Positions 46,201-55,100 of a stretch of 64,000 nt of DNA are shown piece after piece; position 1 is the stretch's first letter, and the number at the start of each line of letters is the position of its first letter. This DNA comes from Branchiostoma lanceolatum (Eukaryota; Chordata; Leptocardii; Amphioxiformes; Branchiostomatidae). The notes under the pieces were generated by a model. The model made no database searches. It worked only from the letters and a program-made list of their open reading frames with translations, and was not told where the DNA came from. The translations under genes were made by a program, and so were the position numbers. The stretch is taken from positions 6,932,001 through 6,996,000 of the forward strand of contig NC_089739.1 of NCBI RefSeq assembly GCF_035083965.1. The letters are read 5' to 3'.

Positions 46201-47998
46201 GTGAAAAGGTTACTGCAAAAACCATTAAGATTAAACCACCACAATCTTAACTGCATTTACAGTATTTTTCTAGAAATACCGAACGTCACACATAGTCTGG
46301 ATAAAACCATTGTAACAGAACTTAAAACAAGGGTGACATTCAATCACAGACACTTTGCAACTGAGTCACAGGTCTTATCTGCATAAAGTCATGTCACAGA
46401 GATTAAGACCGCAGCTGATCAGCTGATAATTTGGGTAAGTCCAATTTTTATGTTGGCACTTGCAGTTCAACTCAGATTCAGAATACTTCAAAACTTCTTT
46501 AATCTAAAAATAATGCTGAGTCTTTGGACTTGGATTTCACAGAAGACAAAGAAATTAGTTTTTCCACCTCGAGATACCTTTTAAGGTTGTGGAACCTGAC
46601 AATACTTTACATTAAATTCAGGAGGGTTGCCTACAAATTGTGCTACAATCAGGTAGACAATCAGGTAGACAAAGGAAAGACCGTGTACCATTTCTTCAAA
46701 TAGTCCATGGCTTCCATCTTTGCGCCGACCTTCAGCGCAATACCCGGTCTCATCCATCGCTTGTGGCGAGTTCCCGACCCAGAGCCGCTGTCCGACCTAT
46801 TCCCGCTCACATCGTGCTGGCTCGACCCGCTGACATTCCTCACTTTCGGGGTACGTCGGTCTCTCATTGGCTGGGAAGAGCCCGGCTTGCTCTGGTCGAA
46901 TAGAGACATCGCTAGTGATACTTCTTCATCATCAGCGCTAACTTCATCAATTGGCTTTAAGTGTCGGTTTACTGGCAACGTTTTTACATGCAAATCTGAT
47001 CCCTTTTGAAAGCTGGCTCCTGATTGGTCAACTGAGTGGTACTGACTTTCATCTGTGGGTCCTGATTGGTCAAATGATTTGTGGATATTTTGTCCTGTGT
47101 TTTCTGATTGGTGGGGTGCAGGCATGTGATCATACACTTCTCTCTGAAAGGAAACCACGGCAAGTTGCTCACACAAAGATTCAAAGCAAATCAACATAAA
47201 ATAAAGAATTTAGAACTCAAATCAACATGCCCATTTTCATTAATGTCAACAATGACACCTGTTAAACAGTAAATAATAATAACCGATGCAAAAAGCCATA
47301 CAACAGTCAAAAACTGATAAAAACATAGTACTTATAGCACATAGATACTGCATGTGCGCAAATGTGTCTATGTGTCTGTCTATGAGGACGCACGTCTGTC
47401 TGTGTGTGCATGTGTGTTCATGTGTGTATTCAGGCACATCTGTGTATCTGTGTATGCATGCATGTGTGTGTTTGTATATGTTGTGTGTGTGTGTGTGTGT
47501 GTGTCTGTGCATGCAGAATAAAAGAGTGTGTTAGGTGTGTGTGTGTGTGTGTGTGCAGATACATGTATGTATAATTTTGTTATGCAAACCATTTTATTTT
47601 GTTAGGTCAACTAATCAGGGTCTCATGTCTGATCCACACAGAAATTACGCACTAGATTAGTATACGGCCCAACACTATCTAATATGTGTACATCTGAACT
47701 GAAACATAATTTTACACAGAACTTTAACACAGTGGCAAGTGTGAACACACCTACCACAAGAAACGACTAAAAAACGTGATCGTGACGACATTTTCCCCAT
47801 AACAGTAGGGTATTTTCTTGCCTTTCGTTTCAAATCCACACAAATATCACACGACTTCAAATACAACAGGCGCTGCCTTGAAGTTTCAGGCAACCTTTGA
47901 ACAAAAAAGTGGATGACATCTCGACCGATTTGACGTATAATATTACACACAAAAAACGACCTATCAAAACAACAACCCACCTCATCGTTTGCCGCCAT
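22282..47998 (-). CDS. PHF20: PHF20/PHF20L1-type chromatin reader (NSL complex family), complete
   Basis: Family members read methyl-lysine histones in the NSL-MOF acetyltransferase complex. There are 24 in-phase exons (1505 aa): 47998-47981, 47143-46689, 45990-45825, 45361-45277, 44239-44151, 43563-43395, 42846-42709, 42417-42332, 41811-41627, 41211-40964, 39502-39323, 37054-36753, 36470-36446, 36157-36018, 35504-35393, 35058-34717, 27222-27020, 26680-26581, 25647-25452, 25068-24411, 24110-23913, 23493-23404, 23062-22873, 22424-22282. Tudor 1 (about 138-205) has [11 protein letters not shown] and [16 protein letters not shown]. Tudor 2 (about 214-271) has [20 protein letters not shown] proline/methionine-rich region follows (about 400-600). 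A C2H2 finger ([13 protein letters not shown], about 735) and an AT-hook (RGRPPGSKN, about 868) come next. The PHD (about 968-1014) reads HCLCNY...[12 protein letters not shown]...CFACLNP. A strongly acidic segment (1080-1299) precedes the C-terminus. The protein is about 50% longer than human PHF20. The 7.5-kb intron 34716-27223 hosts the Tigger element. Confidence 0.93.
22588..22803. mobile_element. hAT-type MITE, CAGGGCTGTCTCCAG ends
   Basis: The 15-bp terminal repeats are perfect: CAGGGCTGTCTCCAG and CTGGAGACAGCCCTG. The flanks CCAACATA and CTCACATA look like an imperfect 8-bp target duplication. It lies in the last PHF20 intron. Confidence 0.8.
28396..30928 (-). CDS. Tigger/pogo transposase (TIGD-like), intact, two exons
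   Basis: Exons are 30928-29758 and 28850-28396, joined in phase by GT-AG sites, giving 541 aa; an alternative start is [10 protein letters not shown] at 30910. The order is an N-terminal CENP-B/Psq-type helix-turn-helix ([37 protein letters not shown]), then a second CENP-B HTH (ending about residue 145, with [17 protein letters not shown]). The DDE_1 catalytic domain shows three Asp motifs: [19 protein letters not shown] and [10 protein letters not shown]. The second exon encodes a Glu/Asp-rich tail ending [11 protein letters not shown], like the tails of TIGD proteins. No stop or frameshift is seen, which suggests a recent or still active copy. A minus-strand AATAAA at 27700-27705, inside the element, is a possible poly(A) signal. 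Confidence 0.93.
30929..31992. promoter_or_regulatory. Spacer between the two divergent transposon genes
   Basis: The 1.06-kb interval separates the start codons of the transposase (-) and the HIRAN gene (+). It should contain both promoters. It carries several TACAGTAC/GTACTGTA palindromic words (for example 31328-31342, 31891-31900, 31932-31944). No TATA box could be assigned confidently. Confidence 0.5.
31993..33468 (+). CDS. HIRAN-domain protein encoded inside the Tigger element
   Basis: Four exons join in phase: 31993-32008, 32427-32562, 32757-33023, 33282-33468 (stop TGA), giving 201 aa. The N-terminus (MDTKRRKTAHG, then KRKRR) is basic and could be a nuclear signal. The rest follows the HIRAN fold: [12 protein letters not shown] (the EPxNPYDxNAI hallmark), [15 protein letters not shown] (GxLpr..a..La), VIPCELHV, then a C-terminal helix region [15 protein letters not shown]. 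These align from memory with the N-terminal HIRAN domain of HLTF, which binds 3' ends of single-stranded DNA. There is no helicase or RING domain; HIRAN is essentially the whole protein. AATAAA follows 53 nt after the stop. The transcript runs opposite to the transposase. Its role is unknown; processing or protecting transposon ends is a hypothesis. Confidence 0.82.
32162..32264. mobile_element. Foldback MITE nested inside the Tigger element
   Basis: CTAGCCTGGGTACCATCCTC is mirrored by GAGGATGGTACACGCTAG, and GTAACCGCT by AGCGGTTAC. The element lies in the first intron of the HIRAN gene. Confidence 0.75.
33521..33526 (+). promoter_or_regulatory. Poly(A) signal of the HIRAN-domain gene
   Basis: AATAAA lies 53 nt downstream of the TGA at 33466-33468, supporting this as a real transcription unit within the transposon. 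Confidence 0.6.
34717..35058 (-). other. PHF20 exon 16: tandem RHPSE(S/N)RS coding repeat plus AT-hook
   Basis: The exon encodes about five consecutive 8-residue units of the form SRHPSESR or SRHPSENR (24-bp repeats, about 34870-35000). Flanking diverged units contain RPRNPSE and RPRNPNE. It then encodes RGRPPGSKN, a minor-groove-binding AT-hook core. The repeat is an Arg/Ser-rich basic low-complexity tract, probably expandable by replication slippage. Confidence 0.8.
37187..37316. mobile_element. MITE, CAGGGTTTGACAAGTT ends
   Basis: CAGGGTTTGACAAGTT and AACTTGTCAAACCCTG are perfect 16-bp inverted repeats around a 98-bp interior. The CAGGG start is typical of hAT elements, but no clear 8-bp target duplication was seen. 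It lies in a PHF20 intron. Confidence 0.75.
38941..39299. mobile_element. MITE with AGGCCACACCAATT terminal inverted repeats
   Basis: The left end AGGCCACACCAATTCA pairs with the right end AAATTGGTGTGGCC. It has the same termini as the 65-bp element at 154-218 but a longer, different interior. It lies in a PHF20 intron immediately 3' (genomic right is transcript upstream) of the exon 39323-39502. Confidence 0.7.
40361..40462. mobile_element. Foldback element, GATTTCTAAC/GTTAGAAATC ends
   Basis: GATTTCTAACACAGGAAAAA followed by GTTGGACT is mirrored on the other side by AGTCCAACTTTTTTTTTAGT followed by TAGAAATC. It directly abuts the next MITE at 40470. Both lie in a PHF20 intron. Confidence 0.6.
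40470..40799. mobile_element. MITE with GGGGTGCCTAAGTATT ends and internal tandem repeats
   Basis: The left end GGGGTGCCTAAGTATTCAT pairs with the right end AATACTTAGGCACCCC. The interior has tandem units of about 45 bp built around TTCCGTAAAATTTGTAGGTT and TTTCTTAGTAGTGGAT. A related copy, split by another MITE, lies in the ABCC4 intron at about 3388-3918. Confidence 0.75.
43588..43800. mobile_element. MITE, TACTGTAAATGC family, copy in PHF20 intron
   Basis: The left end TACTGTAAATGCAAAAATGT and right end ACATTTCTGCATTTACAG match the copy at 4204-4416. A partial copy with the same right end lies at about 43095-43162, and a diverged one at about 46080-46263. Confidence 0.8.
47395..47562. repeat. 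(TG)n-rich microsatellite
   Basis: Interrupted GT/TG dinucleotide arrays lie in the first large PHF20 intron region. No coding potential. Confidence 0.9.
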
Positions 47999-49171
47999 TT
48001 TGTTTGTTCTTTTTGGATGATACCAAAATTTTGGGGAGGACCCTTAATATAATGGTTTTGAATGATTTCATACTGACAAAAAATTTGACATAATATTCTC
48101 TAATTTTCCATTGACTATTCAAATTTTGTATATTTTTATTATTTATTTGGCTGTTTTGATATCAAACTAGCGATATTTAGTCTTATTAATTATTTGTACA
48201 CCCCCTTCAGGAATCGTCTAAAATTATCACCAAATATGGCATTGCGTGATCTGAGGGACAAACCCTTGCCCACCAGAAATGGTCTCATACACTGTTCTTC
48301 TTCTTCTGATGATGATACAGTCAAATGTTAGCTAAAGGCAATATGAATGATATATATTTTGCTTTCAAAATTGTTAAGTATTAAAAAAATGCTTCATATT
48401 TATCATATAATGTCTAATGATAGTACACTTGGGGAAATTTTACACCTTGTTGAAAGAAAAATGCACGGTCCCTAAAAGAGAGCACAAAATCCCGTTCGTT
48501 CTCGCGAGGTTTTGTTGTCATATGACCCTGACGTGACCAGACGTGACCTCAGGTCTGATTTCTTCGATTTCTGGAAGACAGACGACAGAAAAGGTGCGTT
48601 TTGTCAATTTTCACACAGTTAGAACGATTGATTTTATTCGATTAGGCGGAACAAAGCATTTGTTCTCTAAACTGTGGAAAATTTCTTGTCAGCCTTTCGC
48701 AATTAGAGAATTTGTGTTGAGAAATCCGATGATGTAAACGGGAGATGAGGGAGGGGGGCGTGAAAAAAATTTGAGATACACAAAATTTCGTCTTCGTCTG
48801 AGCAAGGATGTTAATAGTCTATATCTATTACAGTGTGTGTATCACGGGAGTGATATTTATGACGTGGATACGTTCTGTATATCATAGAATGAAATTTTTC
48901 AACCCCACAATTTTATAGGCTGACCAGTTTTTAGACGCCTGAGTGTGAAGCAGGCAATATGTTTTTGTGGATAATATTGGTGAATGAGAATGATAGAAAA
49001 TGTTGGTATATTTTTTACGTCTGTGCTCAGTATTTTCAACATATCAACCCAGATTCGATCAGAAAGCAAGCATGACAAGCCTTTCAGTGTGATATGACAA
49101 ACTGCCAAGTTCTACATGTATGTCTGTGAAGCTTATCAATTTTTTTTCTTTTCATATTTTTCCATCTCTAG
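47999..49171. promoter_or_regulatory. Divergent PHF20 / ATP6V1H promoter region
   Basis: Between the PHF20 start and the first ATP6V1H exon, 48500-48508 reads TCTCGCGAG, most of the TCTCGCGAGA promoter motif. The palindrome GTCATATGAC (48517-48526) and two ACGTGACC words (from 48531 and 48541) follow. These resemble CLEAR/E-box elements used by TFEB on V-ATPase genes, but none is a perfect GTCACGTGAC. A noncoding first exon probably ends at the donor AAG|GTGCGT near 48591, with the intron running to the acceptor at 49170-49171. Confidence 0.5.
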
Positions 49172-49181
49172 ACGAAGCACA

Positions 49182-52100
49182 ATGTCGTCGTACCAGTCTC
49201 TGGAAGGCGTGCCGTCATTGGCCAAGCTGGATCGTGCGGAGGAGTTCAAGGGCGCGGGCGGGTTCATCATCGCGACCGACCCGCTATCCCAGCGTGCCGC
49301 AGATGTTCGAGCACACAGGGTCAACTGGCAGTCCTATCTACAGTAAGAACAAAACTTGTGGTTGATGTCCTTGTTTTCAGTGTATTATTCTGCTACAAGT
49401 CTTTAGGTGTTGTGTTCTGCTGGGTTAAGTTAACTGATACTCTCTTATGGTGACTAAGACCAGCTTGTTATTGCTTATATCAAGTCAAGTGCGTTTTCTT
49501 AATGTACTACACATAAAGTGATAAACACATTGATTATGCTAAGGTACTAGTAGTAGCAAGGAAGTCTTATGCATGTATTTAGGGCTGTCTTCTGGTTTTT
49601 GACTTAGAATTTAAAGGTTCTGGGTTTGAACCCCTAGCAGAACCCAGTATTGTACCTATTTCCTCACTTGACTCAGGTGAAAACAAAAAGCAAGCTTCAA
49701 TTTGCATTCTAGTTAGCTGAATAGAAAGAAAACTTAAAGGCGTTGCTAACTTTGAATCCAACCCTTCTCAGGGGCCAGATGATCTCCCAGGAAGACTTCC
49801 AGTTCATTCGAGAATTTGACAACGTGTCCGCTGAGAACAGGGAGAAGGTGCTGCAGGACAAGGGCATGCAGGTAGGGGGCGCTACATGTACAGTCTCGTA
49901 CAATGACAGCGATCTTACTTTCTTAGATTCTTTGTTTTGGTATGTTAGAAAATGGGTGATAGTGGCACTTTTGGGGGCTGGTCCAGTGCTAGTGATGTGT
50001 GGTCACCTCCCAAAGTGCGGAGTGCTAAGCAGACAAAGTATGTACCATTTTTAATCTATAGTCGTTTGGTATGACCCAGATAGGGTTTGAGCCCCTGACC
50101 AAAAAATGCAAAGCAAGCTCGTCACCAACTTTGATGGGGAGCCAACACAAGGAAAATATGGGTTGTAATCCGATAATGTCCTATAGTGACCTAGGCAATG
50201 GTGTAGTGATGTGGATGCTGTAAAAATAGCAGTGGTTCATTTCTTTACTTTTCCCTCTCCAGGCTGTGAAGACATTCCAAAACCTGATGGGGAAGATTTC
50301 CAAGGACCAGACTGTACAGTACATCCTCACTATGGTGGATGATATGCTGCAGGTCAGAATACCCCCTAATTCAAGTGGTATCTCCCTGAGAAAAATACAG
50401 CCTAAGTGGCATTTAATGTGCATAATGTTAATGTTCTCTACCCTCATACCACTGGCCACCAAAGTGTCCATGTTTGCTTCTTCTCTGGTAGTTTGCTGTT
50501 GCCAGGCTGGTGTCTATGGCTTTTGAAATGTCAAAGTTTTAAAATTCCTTCTTCTTTTTTACAGGAGAAGCATGATCGGGTGAACCTGTTTTTTGACTAC
50601 GCCAAGAAGATGAAGACTGCACCCTGGTCTCAGTTCATCAACATGCTCAACAGACAGGACCAGTTTGTCATTAACCAGGTTAGTAACATTAACCAGAACC
50701 TATTGACTATCACCATTTTGTTGTGTAACTCCAGATTGCACCAATAACGTTGTTAACACACCAGGTTTGACTAGACTAGAAATTCCATATTTGCATGCAG
50801 TGCAATTACAATCTGCTAGATGTCATGCATGCACAGTAGTATGGAAATGCATGATGGTACACTTACCCGTGTAACCATGGCAACCAACACATGCATGGTA
50901 ACCATGGCAACCTGTCTCCATGGCAACTTCCAGCCCCAGGTGCCCTGGGCCCAATTCCTGAGCATGCTGGGTAGGCCCGACCATTTCACAGTGTTCCAGG
51001 TTAGTCGGGTGCCAACTCGCAAGTTGGGTGCTGCTGTCCTCCTTCGGATTCTCCCTCCTTCCCTCCCTCACTCCTGATGGCTGGGATCATCTTGCACCTC
51101 GCTTGCAATGAGGTTGCCATGGTGAAGCAAGAGGGACTGATTGTAGTTCAGGGCCAGGTTAAAGTTCAAGCTACAAAATGGCTTGAAACAAAAACAGGTT
51201 TTGAAATCTGCTGTGATTCTTTGGCTGTTGAATTCAACAATGAAATTTTAAAGTAAAAATGAAACCATAAAAATTACTGTATTCTAAATTTTAAGCAAGC
51301 TCTAAGTGATCTTTTTCAACTGAACTGTAAAGAAAAAGTGTTTTTTTTTTCAAGTATGTTCTGTCAAACTGTTTTGATTTTCAAAGGTTGCCATACTGTG
51401 ATACATGACACACAATAACTTAATATATTTTACTGTAAAGGTTTCCAAACAGGCAAAACAATGCATGGACATGTGGTTTTGAACTGGTCAAAGTCCTAAA
51501 AACACTTATATGTATTGAATTCTGTCTCTTTAAAGAACTACAAATAATCAGACTAGAACACATTTTTATCACACTGTTTGATTTCCAGTCCTGCTCATTC
51601 TTAACAGCTGCAATGGTGTGGATGCTTCTGTGCTCTCTAAACTAACACAGATGAAAACCTGGGCTTTATTTGCAAATCGTCTTTGCTTTGGCTTTGGTTC
51701 AGAGTACCGGACTAGCTCAACGCAAAATGTACTGGCCGTCATATGGCTGTAGATTGAGATGTGAAATGTGATAGAAAAACAAAAATATGCATAGGCAGTT
51801 CTTGTGAATGGAAGCATCAGGTAAAATTTTGTTCTGAATTCCCGATTTTGGCACCAAAATCTTAAAATAGTGGCATTTGAATGTACTTTTTGTTTAGGCC
51901 ACCACAACATGTCTATACAGTTAACATGACTTTGGAGACGACTCAACGGACCTGAAGAAAATGGTCCTAGAACATGGTCGGCCACAATAGACTGATTCTT
52001 TGGGTAAGATAATCCAAGGCACCACCAAAAAGTTGCCGCAACGGCCAGGCGGTCTTTATGCAGAGGTGGTCACTAGTACTGGTTTGACTGTACATTTTCG

Positions 52101-55100
52101 TACTTTCTCCCCCTCCCCCCAGGCGGCGCGGATCATCGCTAAGCTGGCGTGTTGGGGTCGTGAGCTGATGGAGGGGTCGGACCTCACCTACTTCTTCACC
52201 TGGCTCAAGAACCAGCTAGTTGCTAAGGTAAGGAGGGGGGGGGGGGGGAGGACTACTGGTGTGGTGAGGGAGGCTCACTTGTGTGGTGAGGAGGGGTGTG
52301 ATAAGGGGGATGTTCCAGTTGTATATTTTGTTGGGGGTGATGAGCTGAGGAGGGGTGCTGTTTAACTTCTGGGAATAGTGATTAGACACTAGCAAGAGAT
52401 GAAAAGAGGCTCTGTCACTTGTGGCAATGGTGAACAAAAGTGGGATGTTGGAAATTTGACGAGAAAATGTGCACAATCTTTCCTAGATCAAAAAAGTAAC
52501 TTCTCACAAACTTTCTCAAGAAAATAATTTTTGCAAGATCCTGAATATTGGGTCTCAAAAGATCAGATGGGAGATGGGGAGAGGTGGGGTGAAAAAATGA
52601 GAGAAAATCATAAAGCAAACACATATATAATGTATCAGTGTGTCAAGTAGAATCACAGTTATATTTGTTGCCATGGCCATGCAGGACAACGACTACCGAC
52701 AGACTGTAGCGGGGTGTCTGATGATGATGCTGAGAATTAATGAGTACCGACTGGGCTTCATGAGACTGGATGGGATCAACACGTCAGTAGTTTAACACAG
52801 ATTATAAAATGATGCATAAAAAATTATGACATGATATGATATCACATGTAATTGAGAATAGGCTGAAATTTGAAAGGTATTGTTCTCGTAACGGCTTTAT
52901 GTCTCCACGCTAGTTTCATCAGGGATCGAAATAGTGGGTGCAGGTGCACCTGTGTGCACCCAAAATTGGTACACCTTGTTGATATTTTCGTAGGCTATAG
53001 GGTAAAAGTACTTTCATACACTAGTATACAGAATATTTTTGAAATGTAAGTATCAGAAAAGCAATAGAACCTTTTGTTGCACTTTATTTGATGTATTACT
53101 TGTTTAAAGTTAGCCATAAAATAACAGATTGTGGTTCTTAAGAGAGGCAGTAGCGTTAAACTTTGTAATTAAGTTTTGCTGACATTCGACTAAATTTTAT
53201 GTGGTGCACCCAAAATTCTTACTGGGCACCTGATTTTTTTGGTTGGGTGCACCAGTGCACCTATTTCCAAAAATGGATTGCGAGCCCTGTTCATAATCAT
53301 ACTTTTGGTGTATTCTAGAAACATGAATTTGAATTTGAACCTCATCTTTGATTGGTTGACAGGTTGGTTACCGTGGTAGCAGGGAATAAGATTGGTTTCC
53401 AGCTGCAATATCAGATTTCATTCTCCATGTGGCTGCTGGCCTTCAATGCTGAGATTGCCATGCAGATGGACAGGTGAACACCCCTTCTTTTATGTCCTTG
53501 GTCCAGTCCATACATACAGCTGGGGTAGTCCATTGAGAGAATTGGGGTACATTTTCATACAAACTAGGTACATTTTGTTCGAAAAAAGCAAGGCAGCAAT
53601 ATTCTTGTCCAGTAATTTAGCAGTGTTTTTATGTCACTTGACATTTTGGGAAGATGTTTAGAGTCCATTCCAAGTCACCACACGGTTTTTTTAATGATAT
53701 TTGTAATATCTTCGAATCATTGTTATATAATTACAAATCTTTAGAAGTATTCATAAATGTTTCTAAAAAAAGGAAATACGAGAGTACAATGTTTTAGAAG
53801 TTGTTATGATAATTTGCAAACATTTCGAAAGTGACTGTCAAAAGAGATCAATTTTTAAAATAGATTTGAAATATAAATTGGTTTGTGTCAAGTTTCGAAA
53901 GATTTCGAAATAAAGATTTGGGTCATTTGCCCCCCGTAACGAGCCGCTAATCTTAACAAAGCATGTTTTGGATCGAGCGGGGACCGCCGACCGGGCATGC
54001 CGGCAGGCAGGCGTGACACTGTCTGTGGACACCGGCAAGAGTTCCTCCAGAGGATAAGCACAATTCAACTGTAATTTTGCTGCACAAAAAGGGCCAGCAA
54101 ACATTGCAAATGATCAGTGGTCAAAATACCACAGGTACTGAGCAAAAGCAAAAGTTTTATCCACGTCAAATAAGCCCGACAGTCGGCACAATGCAAAGGG
54201 AGAGCCGACTCGCCGCAAAGGGTTTTTTGATATGTCACTCAAGTTCCGCGACATGTACAGTCAAATGGAGGCTTCCTTTTCCCATGGTATCAGTAAATTG
54301 TCAACTAAAAGGCAGTGTTGTATTTTATACAGGGATTCTTACCGACAAAATCACGAAGATTCTGGAGGAAAACACCAAAAAAAGAACGTAGATCTCTGCA
54401 ACATTTATAACGCAGCGGCCTGCTTGGGGGAGTCTATTCTGTGTGTAGGGGGAACTTTCTTGGAAACTATTGTCAAATAATTATAGATACGGAACTTCAC
54501 AGTAACAACGTCACGCCAATACTATTGTAATGCTTAGATTTTAGCATTCAAATCTTAAATTCTATCAACATACGTTAAAAGATAGATATTTTAGACAACG
54601 TGTTTAACTCCTCCCCGGGAGAAACAGCCATGCCGTCTGCCAACAACAACATGCCGGAACAAACTTCCCACCATGCTTGCTTCCCACGAGACGTTCTGGT
54701 TCCGAAACAAATCCCACCAGAGAGGATTTCTGACTGTTCAGCTTACAATAAAGCCTGTACTGTTTTCTGTACTGGCTGATTGGCGTTCATAATTAGACTG
54801 GACCTGCAGGGTTTTTTACGTCCCAGTTGTGTTAGCGGTGCCGATCACGGGGAGGGGCAGACTACTGTTACCACTTACAGCTTCCTTCGGTACTTTGTTA
54901 TTTCTGTCGCATTTGGGTCGTTTCTGCAAGATTTCTAGGTTTGATTGATAGAGAAGCCGAGAGATTAGGCAGTGGTAATGTTTCTTTCGGATTGTTGTCC
55001 TGCTAACGTTGGAGGCAGAAATGAACTGTTTGTTTACTTTACTCCCGACTCGGGGTGAGAGCACGGCGGGGTGTCACCGCTCCTTTCAACCGTCTATTTT

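Noticed and set aside
50565..50999. Exons 50565-50678 and 50940-50999 as a mutually exclusive pair
   Set aside because: The first exon carries 18 additional needed codons and has no internal donor at the start of the duplicated part, so simple exclusion would delete them. A cassette exon fits better.
54077..54480. Open frames inside the 1.7-kb element, as a possible transposase
   Set aside because: They are short and overlapping in different frames, with no DDE-type or DNA-binding motif; the element is better called non-autonomous.
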